From NCBI RefSeq assembly GCF_010977555.1, contig NZ_CP048815.1:1356501-1420500 (forward strand): DNA of 64,000 nt. The letters are read 5' to 3'. Source of the stretch: Caulobacter rhizosphaerae. GTDB lineage: Bacteria > Pseudomonadota > Alphaproteobacteria > Caulobacterales > Caulobacteraceae. Shown piece after piece: positions 19,434-29,407 of this stretch. The position numbers were made by a program, and so were the translations under genes. The notes beneath the pieces are model-generated. The model was given only the letters and a program-made list of their open reading frames with translations, made no database searches and was not told the origin of the DNA. Position 1 is the first letter of the stretch. The number at the start of each line of letters is the position of its first letter.

Positions 19434-19568
19434 TTCCTGTCGCGGCGCCCAAAACACCGCCAACCGACGGTCCCCGCCACGGACGACCTCGACAAGCCCC
19501 GCTTTAGAGGAGAAGTATGCCGCCTTTCGTCGCGGGGAGACGCCCGCGCGTCGCATTGGGGTCGTTTG

Positions 19569-21503
19569 TTGAAAACGCTGTTCTTTACCGCCTCCGCCGT
19601 CGCCCTGTCCTTGAGCCTCTCCAGCGCCTTCGCCCAGGAGCGCGTCCCGGTCCAGGCCCCGCCGACCCCGCCGATCGCCGCCGCCCAGGACGTGGCCTAT
19701 CCCGGCGTGCTGAAGCTGTCGGTCGACGCCACCGACCTGGACCGCAAGATCTTCCAGGTCCGCGAGACGATCCCGGTCGCCAAGTCCGGCCCGATGACCA
19801 TCCTCTATCCGCAATGGGTGCCCGGCGGCCATTCGCCGCGCAACGACCTGGACAAGCTCGCTGGTCTCGTCATCACCGCCAATGGCAAGACCCTGCCGTG
19901 GACCCGCGACCCGGTCGCCGTCCACGCCTTCCACTTCGACGTGCCGGACGGTGCGACCGAGGTCCAGGTCAGCTTCCAGTTCCTGACCCCGGTGAAGTCC
20001 GACGTCGGCCGCATCCTGGTCACCGACGACATGCTGAACGTGCAGTGGCTGCAGCTGGGCTTCTACCCGGCCGGCTACTACACCCGCCGCATCCAGGTCG
20101 AGCCGACCGTCAAGCTGCCGGAGGGCTGGGGCTTCGGCACCGCGCTGGAGAAGGCCTCGACCGCCGGCCAGACCACCACCTTCAAGACCACCACCTTCGA
20201 GACCCTGGTCGACTCGCCGATGTTCGCCGGCCGCTACTACAAGCAGGTCGACCTGGATCCGGGCGCGGCCGTGCCGGTGCGCCTGAACATCGTCGCCGAC
20301 AAGCCGGAATATCTGGAGATCAAGCCCGAGCAGCTGCAGATCCACCGCAACCTGGTGCAGCAGGCCTACAAGCTGTACGGCGCGCACCACTACGACCACT
20401 ACGACTTCCTGCTGGCCCTGACCGACAAGATGGGCGGCATCGGCCTGGAGCATCACCGCTCCAGCGAAAACGGCGTCGTGCCCAAGTACTTCACCGACTG
20501 GGACAAGACCTTCGTCGGCCGCGACCTGCTGGCCCACGAATACACCCACTCATGGAACGGCAAGTTCCGCCGCGCGGCCGACCTCTACACCCCGACGCTG
20601 AACGAGCCGATGCGCGACAGCCTGATGTGGGTCTATGAGGGCCAGACCCAGTACTGGGGCAACGTGCTGGCCGCCCGCTCGGGCCTGCAGACCAAGCAGC
20701 AGGGCCTGGAGTCGCTGGCCGCCACCGCCGCCCTGTACGACACCCGCGCCGGCCGCAACTGGCGCAACGTGCTGGACACCACCAACGACCCGATCATCGC
20801 CAACCGCAAGCCGGCCTCGTGGACCAGCTGGCAGCGCAGCGAGGACTACTATTCGGAAGGCCAGCTGATCTGGCTCGACGCCGATACGCTGATCCGCGAG
20901 AAGACCGGCGGCAAGAAGTCGCTGGACGACTTCGCCAAGGCCTTTTTCGGCGTCGAGAACGGCTCCTACGTGCCGTTGACCTACGACTTCGACACCGTGG
21001 TCCAGACCCTGAACGGCGTGGTCCCGTACGACTGGGCGAGCTTCCTGAAGACCCGCGTCGAGGGGCTGTCGGAGCGCGCGCCGCTGGATGGCCTGACCCG
21101 CGGCGGCTACAAGCTGGTCTATACCGACACCCCGACCGACTTCTTCAAGGCGGCCGAGACCAAGGGCAAGATCGTCAATCTCAGCTACTCGCTGGGGATC
21201 ACCGTCGGGGCCGGCGGCGTGCTGTCGGCGGTCAACTGGGACACCCCGGCCTTCAAGGCGGGGCTGACGGCCGGCGAGACCATCGTGGCGGTCAACGGCA
21301 CGGCCTACAGCGACGACGGCGTCAAGGACGCCGTCAAGGCCACGGCCAAGGCCGACGCCCCGCTGGTCGAACTGCTGATCAAGGACGGCGAGCGCTACCG
21401 AACGGTCAAGATCGACTACCACGGCGGCCTGAAGTATCCGCGCCTGGAGCGGATCGAGGGGACGCCGGCGCGGCTGGATGATATCTACGCGCCGAAGAAG
21501 TAG
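19569..21503 (+). CDS. M61-family metallopeptidase with PDZ domain
   Basis: About 644 residues from a TTG at 19569, where a Sec signal peptide begins (KTLFFTASAVALSLSLSSAFAQ). An N-terminal beta domain (about 35-230) is followed by a gluzincin catalytic domain with zinc motif HEYTH (about 323-327) and the downstream Glu in WVYEGQTQYW. A C-terminal PDZ domain (about 540-600) contains GVLSAVNWDTPAFKAGLTAGE. The M61 (glycyl aminopeptidase) family are exported metallopeptidases that degrade peptides in the envelope. It is monocistronic and ends in an intrinsic terminator. A start at 19227, inside the upstream repeat, is unlikely. Confidence 0.9.
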   Translation: MKTLFFTASAVALSLSLSSAFAQERVPVQAPPTPPIAAAQDVAYPGVLKLSVDATDLDRKIFQVRETIPVAKSGPMTILYPQWVPGGHSPRNDLDKLAGLVITANGKTLPWTRDPVAVHAFHFDVPDGATEVQVSFQFLTPVKSDVGRILVTDDMLNVQWLQLGFYPAGYYTRRIQVEPTVKLPEGWGFGTALEKASTAGQTTTFKTTTFETLVDSPMFAGRYYKQVDLDPGAAVPVRLNIVADKPEYLEIKPEQLQIHRNLVQQAYKLYGAHHYDHYDFLLALTDKMGGIGLEHHRSSENGVVPKYFTDWDKTFVGRDLLAHEYTHSWNGKFRRAADLYTPTLNEPMRDSLMWVYEGQTQYWGNVLAARSGLQTKQQGLESLAATAALYDTRAGRNWRNVLDTTNDPIIANRKPASWTSWQRSEDYYSEGQLIWLDADTLIREKTGGKKSLDDFAKAFFGVENGSYVPLTYDFDTVVQTLNGVVPYDWASFLKTRVEGLSERAPLDGLTRGGYKLVYTDTPTDFFKAAETKGKIVNLSYSLGITVGAGGVLSAVNWDTPAFKAGLTAGETIVAVNGTAYSDDGVKDAVKATAKADAPLVELLIKDGERYRTVKIDYHGGLKYPRLERIEGTPARLDDIYAPKK

Positions 21504-21515
21504 GCGCTGGACGAA

Positions 21516-21549
21516 GGGGCCGCCGGCGGACATGCCGTCGGCCCTTTTT
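21516..21549 (+). terminator. Intrinsic terminator after the M61 peptidase gene
   Basis: GGGCCG (21517-21522) pairs with CGGCCC (21539-21544), and the GC-rich loop can extend the stem. Five T follow. It lies 13 bp past the stop codon. Confidence 0.75.
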
Positions 21550-21569
21550 CATGTCTGCTCGTCACCCCA

Positions 21570-21714
21570 CGCCCGTCATCCTCGGACTTGTTCCGAGGAC
21601 CCCTAGGTCCGCCGCGTTGTCGGTCGGGTTGGTTCGCGATCTCACAGCCCCACGGATCGTCGTTCTTCGCGGCTGAAGCAGGGGTCCTCGGAACAAGTCC
21701 GAGGATGACGGGCG
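21570..21714. repeat. Type D intergenic inverted repeat (35-bp perfect arms)
   Basis: Arms at 21570-21604 and 21680-21714 are exact reverse complements with core GTCATCCTCGGACTTGTTCC. Each arm can fold by itself (CTCGGACTTGTTCCGAG). The 75-bp interior contains GTCCGCCGCG as in the copies at 26.96 and 48.48 kb. The repeat and the M61 terminator account for most of the 320-bp gap between genes. Confidence 0.9.
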
Positions 21715-21824
21715 TTTGCTAGGGATGCTCCGAATATCGCGAGACGCCAACGCGACGGTCTTGATGCCGCCACGGGTTCCGTGAAAGACAGCGCAAGCTT
21801 CCGCTTCGAATGGACTGTCTCCGC

Positions 21825-22331
21825 ATGAACCGTATCGCCGGCCTGGCCCTGGGCCTTTCCCTGCTCTCGAGCCCCGTCCTGGCGCAGGAAGCGTCCGCCC
21901 CGCCCCAGCTGGCGGCCGCCGTCGACACGAGCAAGACCCTGGCCGAGGGCCAGGCGTTCCTCGCCAAGAACGCCAAGGCGCCCGGCGTGGTCACCACCGC
22001 CTCGGGCCTGCAGTACAAGATCACCACCTCGGGCCCCAAGGCCGGCAAGTCGCCGAAGCTGGGCGACATCGTCAAGGTGCACTACGAGGGCAAGCTGCTG
22101 GACGGCACGGTGTTCGACAGCTCGTTCCAGCGCGGCCAGGCGGCGATCATGCCGGCCGACGGCCTGATCCCGGGCTGGCTGGAGGCCCTGCCGATGATGC
22201 ATGTCGGCGACGAATGGACCCTGTGGATCCCGGCCAACCTGGCCTATGGCGAACGCGCCGCCGGCCCCATCCCGGCCAACAGCGTGCTGGTGTTCCGCCT
22301 GCAGCTGATCGACATGCTGGCGGTGGATTAG
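21825..22331 (+). CDS. FKBP-type peptidyl-prolyl cis-trans isomerase, exported
   Basis: 168 residues from ATG 21825, which starts the signal peptide (RIAGLALGLSLLSSPVLAQ); ATG 21810 adds five residues. After a linker comes one FKBP domain with GDIVKVHYEGKLLDGTVFDSS, the GLIPGWLEALPMMHVGDEW segment and LAYGERAAGPIPANSVLVF. It would assist periplasmic protein folding. Convergent with the rut operon across the intergenic element that now carries an insertion sequence. Confidence 0.92.
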   Translation: MNRIAGLALGLSLLSSPVLAQEASAPPQLAAAVDTSKTLAEGQAFLAKNAKAPGVVTTASGLQYKITTSGPKAGKSPKLGDIVKVHYEGKLLDGTVFDSSFQRGQAAIMPADGLIPGWLEALPMMHVGDEWTLWIPANLAYGERAAGPIPANSVLVFRLQLIDMLAVD

Positions 22332-22344
22332 GGTTTCCTAGGTC

Positions 22345-22451
22345 CTCCCCCTGTGGGGGAGGCGGCGCGAAGGCGCCGGTGGGGGGCGTAGACCCACCTC
22401 AGCCAACTCCCCCCCCCCCCGTCGGCTGCGCCGACACCTCCCCCACAGGGG
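22345..22451. repeat. Multi-hairpin intergenic element interrupted by an IS
   Basis: In order: hairpin CTCCCCCTGTGGGGGAG, hairpin GGCGCGAAGGCGCC, GGTGGGGGG, a loop, a run of C, hairpin GTCGGCTGCGCCGAC, and the left half of CCTCCCCCACAGGGGGAGG. The missing GGAGG lies beyond the IS at 23615-23620. The same order of parts occurs at 33.81-33.94 kb. Confidence 0.75.
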
Positions 22452-23607
22452 CAGGGCTATCGCATATGACCCAGGAGTGAGAGCAGGAAGGTTTCATCCC
22501 AGCCGGCGCGCTTGATCTTGGTCTTGATGGAGCCCTTGTCGGGGTGCTGTCGCAGGGTGTTGAGGGCGAGCTTTCGGATCAGGGCGAGGTTTTGCGGTGC
22601 GTTGTCCTTGCGGCTGCGCGAGGCGTCCTCCAGCAGGGCCACGTCGAGCACCCAGTGCAGCTGGTTCTCGATGGTCCAGTGGGTCTGGGCGACCTGGAGC
22701 ATCCTTTCGGGGGACAGGAGCGTGGACAGCAGGAAGAAGCGGACGATGACCGGCTCGGGGGCGCCGGCCCGCTTGCAGTGGGTCTCCACGCGGGCGACGG
22801 CGGCCAGGCCGGGAAAGTCCATGTCCTTGGCGGGGACGACCAGGGCGGCGCGGCCCTCGATCCGGTCGTGGCCCTTGGCGGGGCCCTGGAGGGCCTCGTT
22901 GGTGGGATCGGCGGCGGCGAGCAGGGCCTGGGCCTTGGCCAGCAGGGTGGGTTGGTTGGCCTTCAGGGCCAGGGCGTAGTCGGCTCCGGTGTCCAGGATG
23001 GTCTGGGCGGTGTCGGCCCGGCAGTGCAGGGCGTCGGCGGTGACGATGCAGCCTTCCAGGCCCAGCAGGGCCAGGGCCTGCTGGGCGCCCAGCACTTCGT
23101 TGCGGCCCGGCGCCAGGCGCTGGCCGATCACCAGCCGGGCCTCGGCGGCCCAGACATTGACCAGATGCAGCGGCGAGGCCCGGCATCCGCGCTCATAGGC
23201 TCCGCGCAGAGCCTTGCCGTCGATCGCCACCACGCCCTTCAAGGCCCCGGCGAAGGCGGCGGTGAACTGGGCGAAGGCCGCTTCGAACGGCTCGGGCGCC
23301 AATCGGCGAAACACGCGGCTGAAGGTGTCGTGGCTGGGCGGACCGTGCTCCAGCTTCACCACCTGGCGCAGGAAATCCAGCTTGGCCCGCGCGAAGGCGG
23401 CCATGTCAGTGCAGTCTTCCGCCCCGCACAGCACCGCCGCCAGGGCCACGAACACCAACTCCAGAAGATCATGCCGAGCGTTCCTCGCCCGCGGATCCTC
23501 CATCGCCGAAAAACAAGCCGCGAACGTCTCCATCCGACCGTCTCCCTCTCACAAGGAGACACCCTCAGAATCCCGTTCGGACCAAAAATCCATATGCGAT
23601 TCCCCTG
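22452..23607 (-). mobile_element. ISAs1-family insertion sequence, copy 1 (1156 bp)
   Basis: Terminal inverted repeats match at 15 of 17 positions: CAGGGGAATCGCATATG at the transposase 5' side (23607 inward) and CAGGGCTATCGCATATG at the other end (22452 inward). The 10-bp target duplication CCCACAGGGG flanks it at 22442-22451 and 23608-23617. It carries one transposase gene. Same length as copy 2, with only a handful of substitutions, so the transposition is recent. It landed in a terminator-like hairpin between convergent genes and broke no gene. Confidence 0.95.
22457..23533 (-). CDS. ISAs1-family transposase (copy 1)
   Basis: 358 residues, full length. DDE residues are visible: Asp in VVAIDGKALRG, Asp in CIVTADALHC and Glu in HWTIENQLHW. 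The N-terminal segment (DPRARNARHDLLELVFVALAAVLCGAED) is the H-repeat/ISAs1-type domain. It differs from copy 2 by one residue that I can see (HPDKG here, HPGKG in copy 2). There is no frameshift, so it is probably active. The gene fills the element nearly to its right end. Confidence 0.95.
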   Translation of the reverse strand: METFAACFSAMEDPRARNARHDLLELVFVALAAVLCGAEDCTDMAAFARAKLDFLRQVVKLEHGPPSHDTFSRVFRRLAPEPFEAAFAQFTAAFAGALKGVVAIDGKALRGAYERGCRASPLHLVNVWAAEARLVIGQRLAPGRNEVLGAQQALALLGLEGCIVTADALHCRADTAQTILDTGADYALALKANQPTLLAKAQALLAAADPTNEALQGPAKGHDRIEGRAALVVPAKDMDFPGLAAVARVETHCKRAGAPEPVIVRFFLLSTLLSPERMLQVAQTHWTIENQLHWVLDVALLEDASRSRKDNAPQNLALIRKLALNTLRQHPDKGSIKTKIKRAGWDETFLLSLLGHMR

Positions 23608-23626
23608 CCCACAGGGGGAGGATCTT

Positions 23627-24691
<1,065 letters not shown>

Positions 24692-24694
24692 GGG

Positions 24695-25513
24695 TTATTC
24701 CCCCCGTTGAAGGTCGCCGCCGAGAAAGCTCAGCAGGCGTGAATTGAACGCTTCCGCCGCGGTGACGGTGAAGCCGTGGCCGCCCCAGGGGGCGATGTCG
24801 AGCGTGGCGTTGGGCAGGCGCTCGGCCAGGCGGCGCGAGCAGGCCAGGGGCACCAGCATGTCGTCGGCGCTGGCGCTGACCAGCACCGGGCAAAGGATGC
24901 GTTCCAGGTCGGCGTCGATGTCGAAGTGGAGCAGGGCCTGGATGCGGGCCCGCATGACGTCCGGGTCCGGGAAACCGTGGATGTGGTGGACCTCCTCGGC
25001 CTCCAGCCGGGCGTGGTTGGCGCTCAGCCAGTCGGCCGGATAGAGGAAGATCGGCTGGGCGTGCACATAGGCCGCGATGCCGGTGTTGTTCAGCAGGGCC
25101 AGGCGGGTGTCGAAGCAGCGCTTGATGTGCGGGTCGGGCCGCGACCAGCCGTTGACCACGACCAGCTTGTCGATGCGGTCGGGGTGGTCCAGCGCCAGGG
25201 CGAGGCCTGCGTTGCCGCCCGCCGCGTGGCCGACCACGTGGGCGCGCTCCAGGCCCAGGGCGTCCATGACCTTGACGATGTCCTCGCCCATGGCGGCGAC
25301 CTTGTAAGGCCCGGCGGGCAGTTCCCGCAGGCTGCGGCCCGTGCCGCGATGGTCGTACAGCACCACCCGGAAGCGGCTCAGCAGCGCCGCCATCTGCGGC
25401 GCCCAGAACGCCCCGGAACCGCCCAGGCCGGCCGACAGGATTACCGTCGCGCGGCCGGCCGCCGGTCCGCCGTGGACCTCGTAGTACAGGCCGTCGACGG
25501 TCCCGGACTGCAT
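24695..25513 (-). CDS. rutD: Aminoacrylate hydrolase-like RutD (alpha/beta hydrolase)
   Basis: 272 residues. Alpha/beta hydrolase fold with LSAGLGGSGAFW (oxyanion region), LYDHRGTGRS, VVGHAAGGNAGLALALDHP and the late SASADDMLVP and GGHGFTVTAAEAF segments. It speeds aminoacrylate breakdown in the Rut pathway. The nucleophile-elbow position is Ala (GHAAG) instead of Ser. As I recall, E. coli RutD likewise lacks the Ser (GHALG), so this is a family trait. Its ATG overlaps the rutC stop codon (ATGA). Confidence 0.92.
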   Translation of the reverse strand: MQSGTVDGLYYEVHGGPAAGRATVILSAGLGGSGAFWAPQMAALLSRFRVVLYDHRGTGRSLRELPAGPYKVAAMGEDIVKVMDALGLERAHVVGHAAGGNAGLALALDHPDRIDKLVVVNGWSRPDPHIKRCFDTRLALLNNTGIAAYVHAQPIFLYPADWLSANHARLEAEEVHHIHGFPDPDVMRARIQALLHFDIDADLERILCPVLVSASADDMLVPLACSRRLAERLPNATLDIAPWGGHGFTVTAAEAFNSRLLSFLGGDLQRGE

Positions 25514-25902
25514 CAGCGCTTGCCGATGTGGGCGACGCTGGCGATCTCGACCACGAAGCCGGGCTTCACCAGGCCGCACTGGATGCAGTAGCGGGCCGGC
25601 TTGTCGCCGGGGAAGTACTCGGCATAGACCTTGTTGATCGTCTGGTAGTTGGACCAATCGGTCAGGAAGATGTGGTTCATGGTCACGTCGTCCATGGTCC
25701 CGCCGGCGGTCTCGATCACCGACTTGATGGTCTCCAGCACCTGGCGGGTCTGGGCCTCGGCGTCGTCGGGGAAGGCGACGTTGTTGTCCTTGTCGAAGGC
25801 CAGGGTGCCCGAGACATAGACGATCCCGTCGGCCAGCGTGCCCGGCGAGAACGGGGCGATGGGCGTGCCCGTGCCGGGCGGGATGATGACGGTCTTGGGC
25901 AT
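25513..25902 (-). CDS. rutC: Aminoacrylate peracid reductase-like RutC (RidA family)
   Basis: 129 residues, RidA/YjgF fold (trimeric, cytoplasmic). Signature segments: [47 protein letters not shown] and the active-site end [19 protein letters not shown] with its conserved Arg and Cys. It acts on the aminoacrylate intermediates released from RutB's product. Separated from rutB upstream by a 144-bp gap that holds a type B inverted repeat. Confidence 0.93.
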   Translation of the reverse strand: MPKTVIIPPGTGTPIAPFSPGTLADGIVYVSGTLAFDKDNNVAFPDDAEAQTRQVLETIKSVIETAGGTMDDVTMNHIFLTDWSNYQTINKVYAEYFPGDKPARYCIQCGLVKPGFVVEIASVAHIGKR

Positions 25903-25932
25903 ATCTCGTTTTCCTTAGTGTTTGCGAGGCCC

Positions 25933-26037
25933 TGCGTCCTTCGAGGCCGCTTCGCGGCGCCTCAGGATGAGGAATTCAGAAGGCTCAAAAGGTCCTCATC
26001 CTGAGGCGCGAGGCGTAGCCGAGCCTCGAAGGACGCA
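25933..26037. repeat. Type B intergenic inverted repeat between rutB and rutC
   Basis: Left part (25933-25972) starts TGCGTCCTTCGAGG and ends CCTCAGGATGAGG; right part (25994-26037) is CCTCATCCTGAGG ... CCTCGAAGGACGCA. The ends pair perfectly and the interiors form extra small hairpins. A second copy lies at 55.7 kb. It splits a normally tight operon. Confidence 0.88.
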
Positions 26038-26046
26038 CGGCGCTGG

Positions 26047-26745
26047 TCACGCGCCTTCCCGCTGCCCGACCGCTCCCTTGAAATCGGCCGTGGTCGAGAC
26101 CCAGCCGAAGAACGTCTCGATGTTGTAGAGCGCCGCCTGCTGGACGAACTCGGGACCCGCCTGGTGGGTCGCGTCCTCCAGCACTGTGCCGAAATATTCC
26201 AGGAAGAAGCCGTCGCGCAGGGTCGACTCCACGCAGACATTGGTGGCGATGCCGACGAACACCAGGTGGCGCACGCCGCGCGAACGCAGCACGCTGTCCA
26301 GCTGGCTGTTGAAGAAGCCGCTGTAGCGGGTCTTGTGCAGCTGGATGTCGCCCGGCTGAGGCTTGAGCTCGTCGACCAGCTCGTAGTCCCAGGTGCCGCG
26401 CGCCAGCAGCTTGCCCTGCAACTCGGGCCGGGCGCGCATGGTCTTCAGGGCGTTGGACTTGTGCCAGTTGGGCGAGCCGGGGCCGCCGGCCTCGACATAG
26501 TCGCTGTCCCAGCCGTTCTGGAAATAGATCACCGGCATGCCCGCGCCGCGGGCCACGTCCAGCACGCCCTTGATCTTGTCGATCACCGCCGCCGCGCCGC
26601 TGATGTCGAAGCCGGCCAGGTCCAGATAGCCGCCGGGCGAGGCGTAGGCGTTCTGCATGTCGATGACGATCACCGCGGTCTTGTCGACCGGCAGGGCGAT
26701 CGGCTCGGGCCGGGCCGGCAGCATCAGGGCGTCGGGTGTCGTCAT
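26047..26745 (-). CDS. rutB: Ureidoacrylate/peroxyureidoacrylate amidohydrolase RutB
   Basis: 232 residues from ATG 26745, preceded by AAGGA. Isochorismatase-like hydrolase: catalytic Asp in [10 protein letters not shown], the middle Lys region and nucleophile Cys in [16 protein letters not shown]. It hydrolyses the RutA product, releasing carbamate. First gene of the unit (rutB-rutC-rutD-rutA), an order that differs from the rutABCDEFG of E. coli. No RutR-type operator was recognised in the upstream gap. Confidence 0.93.
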   Translation of the reverse strand: MTTPDALMLPARPEPIALPVDKTAVIVIDMQNAYASPGGYLDLAGFDISGAAAVIDKIKGVLDVARGAGMPVIYFQNGWDSDYVEAGGPGSPNWHKSNALKTMRARPELQGKLLARGTWDYELVDELKPQPGDIQLHKTRYSGFFNSQLDSVLRSRGVRHLVFVGIATNVCVESTLRDGFFLEYFGTVLEDATHQAGPEFVQQAALYNIETFFGWVSTTADFKGAVGQREGA

Positions 26746-26954
26746 GGGCCCAATCCTTGCGCGGGACCTTCCCCACGGGGTGAGCGACGCAGGTAAGACC
26801 ATCGCGAAGCCGGGCGCAATCGATCGATGATCGGCGAACCGCAATTGCCCCGCCGGGCGCCTAAGTCTTGGGCTAATTCAGAAACGACTTACTAAATGTC
26901 GTCCTGCTTCAGGGGCTGTCGGCCGCCTTCGACGCCGAGCTCCACCCTTTCCGC
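26746..26954. other. Upstream region of the rut operon, no gene seen
   Basis: About 210 bp of divergent-free leader between rutB and the type D repeat. It is AT-richer around 26870-26900. I saw no convincing promoter, operator or small coding frame. Confidence 0.5.
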
Positions 26955-27083
26955 CGTCATTCCGGGCCTTGTGCCCGGAACCCCTTCGTCCGCCGCAGAT
27001 GCGGATGTGTGGCGCGCGAGCGCGCCAAGGCGCTTCACGTGTGAGCTGAACCAGGGGTTCCGGGCACAAGGCCCGGAATGACG
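26955..27083. repeat. Type D element with conserved interior (129 bp)
   Basis: Perfect 31-bp arms at 26955-26985 and 27053-27083 (core CGTCATTCCGGGCCTTGTGC). The 67-bp interior carries GTCCGCCGCAG and GCGCCAAGGCGCTTCAC followed by GAGCTGAACC. The same interior occurs in the element at 48477-48615, so conservation extends beyond the palindromic arms. Confidence 0.9.
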
Positions 27084-27117
27084 AACGTTCAGGGAGGCGA
27101 GTTCGACCCGGCTGACC

Positions 27118-28848
27118 CTAGACGTCCCGCCCTTCGGCTTCCTCCTCGTCCGGCCGGCGCAGCGACAGGGTCAGGACGCAGACCAGGCCGCTGGGCCGGT
27201 AGTCGGCCCGCGCCTCGCCGGCCAGGTCGGACTTCAGGGTGGCGGCGATCAGGCGCGAGCCGAAGCCCTTGCGGGCCGGCGGCGAGACGGGGGGGCCGCC
27301 GCGCTCCTCCCAGTGCAGGGTCAGCCGGTGCGGCGCGCCGGGGTCGACGTGCCAGACCACCGTCACCGCGCCGCCGGGGAGCGACAGGGCCCCGTACTTG
27401 CCGGCGTTGGTGCCCAGCTCGTGGAACACCATCGACAGGGCCAGCGCGGCGTTGGGCGTCAGGGCCACCGGCGGGCCGGCCAGGATCGTCCGGTCCAGAT
27501 AGGGCTCGAGGGTCTCCTCCAGGATCTCCTGGAGGTCGGCGCCCTCCCAGACGCTCCGGGTCAGCAGGTCGTGAGCGCGGGCCAGGGCCATGATGCGCTC
27601 GTTGAAGGCCTGGAGGCCGGGCGTGTCGGCGGGCCGGCCCAGGCTTTGCCGAGCCAGGGACTGCACCGTGAACAGGGTGTTCTTCACCCGGTGGTTCAGC
27701 TCGTTGATCATCAGTTGCTGGCGCTGGTGGGCGCGCAGCTCCTCGGCCTCGCGGGCCCGTAGCTGGACCGACGCGTCATGCAGGGCCGCCCGCACCTCGG
27801 CGATCTCCTGGAAGCGATCCCCGATCGCGGCGATCTCCTCGCCCGCCGCCACGGCCTTGGCGTCGGCGCTCAGGCCGCGCACGGCCGCTGAAATGTCCTG
27901 CGAGACCGTCAGGGCCACCGCCACTCCGATGATCAACAGCACCAGGCTGGCCAGCGTCAGTCCGCCCACCGACGACCAGTTGGCCCGGCTCAGCTCGGTC
28001 CGGGGCACGCCGACGATGAAGGCCCAGCCGCTGGTGGGCGATCGGCTGAAGGCCGAGAGGGTGGGCGTGCCGTCCAGCGTATGGCTCAGCGCCACGCCCT
28101 CGCTGCCCCGCGCCATGGCCTGGCGCATCTCGCCGCTGACCTGGCGGCCCTGGAAGCGCTTCAGATCCTTGGAGCGCGCCACCACCGAGGCGTTGCGGTC
28201 GACGATGCTGGCCGTCCAGCTGGGCGGGATGTTCTGGTTGGCGAAGATCGTCGCGAAGGCCTCGGGCGTCTGGATATAGGCCAGGTCGCGCAGCTGGCCG
28301 TCGACGATCACCGGCATGTCGATCGACACGAAGGCGGGCGCCGAGCCGTCGTCCTTTCGCACGATCAGGTTCGAGACCGAGGTGCGGCCCGCGCGGATGG
28401 TCCGCCAGCGGTCGTCCGGGAGGCGGGCCCGGGGCAGGGGAGCGCCGGGGGACAGGCGGGTGTTGACCAGTTGCCGGTCGCCGTCGATCAGCACGATCCA
28501 GCCGTCGCCGCCCTGCACGGCCGCCCGGGCCTGGCGCTCGAACGCCGGAATGTCGCCGGCGATCAGGGCCGGCGACACCGCCAGGGTCTGCAGGACGCTC
28601 TGGCCCTGGCCGATCTGCCGGTCGGTGGCCAGCACCAAGGCGCGGGTGGTGGCGATCAGCTGCCGCTCATACCGGGCCCGGCTCTCGCCGAACTCGGCGC
28701 GGGCCAGCAGCACCATGAACAGCACGGCCGGCAGCACCAGGCTGAGCGCCATCAGCAGCAGCCGCCGGCGCACCGTGCCGGCGGCGGGCGAGAGCGACGA
28801 CGATGCGGGGGTGGAGGCGACCGGGTCTGGCAAGGCGAACGGGCTCAT
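27118..28848 (-). CDS. HWE/HisKA_2-type sensor histidine kinase
   Basis: 576 residues from ATG 28848. TM helices lie at about 30-50 (RRLLLMALSLVLPAVLFMVLL) and about 290-315 (GLTLASLVLLIIGVAVALTV), bracketing a periplasmic dCache-like sensor of about 240 residues. A HAMP-like linker follows (DISAAVRGLSADAKAVAAGEE). The kinase core has phospho-acceptor His in ELNHRVKNTL, N-box VFHELGTNAGKYGAL and a WEERGGPPV box, characteristic of the HWE/HisKA_2 class found in general-stress and light signalling. A late G-box reads GFGSRLIA. There is no response regulator adjacent. It diverges from the Ala-rich lipoprotein gene. Confidence 0.9.
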   Translation of the reverse strand: MSPFALPDPVASTPASSSLSPAAGTVRRRLLLMALSLVLPAVLFMVLLARAEFGESRARYERQLIATTRALVLATDRQIGQGQSVLQTLAVSPALIAGDIPAFERQARAAVQGGDGWIVLIDGDRQLVNTRLSPGAPLPRARLPDDRWRTIRAGRTSVSNLIVRKDDGSAPAFVSIDMPVIVDGQLRDLAYIQTPEAFATIFANQNIPPSWTASIVDRNASVVARSKDLKRFQGRQVSGEMRQAMARGSEGVALSHTLDGTPTLSAFSRSPTSGWAFIVGVPRTELSRANWSSVGGLTLASLVLLIIGVAVALTVSQDISAAVRGLSADAKAVAAGEEIAAIGDRFQEIAEVRAALHDASVQLRAREAEELRAHQRQQLMINELNHRVKNTLFTVQSLARQSLGRPADTPGLQAFNERIMALARAHDLLTRSVWEGADLQEILEETLEPYLDRTILAGPPVALTPNAALALSMVFHELGTNAGKYGALSLPGGAVTVVWHVDPGAPHRLTLHWEERGGPPVSPPARKGFGSRLIAATLKSDLAGEARADYRPSGLVCVLTLSLRRPDEEEAEGRDV

Positions 28849-29005
28849 CCTGCGGGCTGGACGCAACAGAAGGCCGCCGCCGCGCCGGGTCAAGCGGTTA
28901 GCCGACAGAGCGCTGAAGGGGCGATGGAGCAACCTTTGGCGGCCCGCGGGGTTCCCTGACCACCCACGGCAAAGATGTCGGGGACCTTTTGGGAGACTTC
29001 ACAGC

Positions 29006-29305
29006 ATGCGTATCGTGACCATCGCGGCCGTCGCCGCCCTCGCCATCGGCGCCGCGGCCTGCCAGCCCAAGGCTGAAAAGGCCAACGAAGCCGCCGCCGA
29101 CGCCACCGCGGCCGCCGCCTCCAGCCAGCAGGCCGCCGACGCCGCCGCCCAGGCCGCCAACGCCAGCACCACCGCCGCCCAGACCGGCGACACGGCCGGC
29201 GCCAAGGCCGCCGGCGACACCGCCGCCGCCGCAGGCGACACCGCCGAGAAGGCCGGCGACCAGGCCAAGGACGCTGGCCACGACGCCAAGGACGCCGCCC
29301 ACTAG
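29006..29305 (+). CDS. Small alanine-rich lipoprotein
   Basis: 99 residues. Signal with lipobox (IVTIAAVAALAIGAAAC, Cys19), so the mature protein is lipid-anchored. The rest is almost only Ala, Asp, Lys, Gln, Thr and Gly in a heptad-like pattern (AADATAAAASSQQAADAAAQ, then DTAEKAGDQAKDAGHDAKDAAH). It is probably helical or coiled-coil, somewhat like Lpp or LEA-type proteins. GGGAGAC precedes the ATG and an intrinsic terminator follows. Function unknown; a structural or stress role in the envelope is a guess. Confidence 0.75.
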   Translation: MRIVTIAAVAALAIGAAACQPKAEKANEAAADATAAAASSQQAADAAAQAANASTTAAQTGDTAGAKAAGDTAAAAGDTAEKAGDQAKDAGHDAKDAAH

Positions 29306-29330
29306 GGCGTTCCATCCAGCTTCTCGAGAA

Positions 29331-29364
29331 GGGGCCGGCTCCGCCACGCGGGGCCGGCCTTTTT
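29331..29364 (+). terminator. Intrinsic terminator after the lipoprotein gene
   Basis: GGCCGGC (29333-29339) pairs with GCCGGCC (29353-29359), and a five-T run follows at 29360-29364. Confidence 0.8.
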
Positions 29365-29407
29365 CATGCGGGCGGAGCGAAGGCCGGGCGGGCCGCGTTG
29401 TCCCTCC

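Noticed and set aside
22452..23607. IS insertion disrupting the rut operon or the FKBP gene
   Set aside because: Both flanking genes are full length; the insertion is in the convergent intergenic hairpin.
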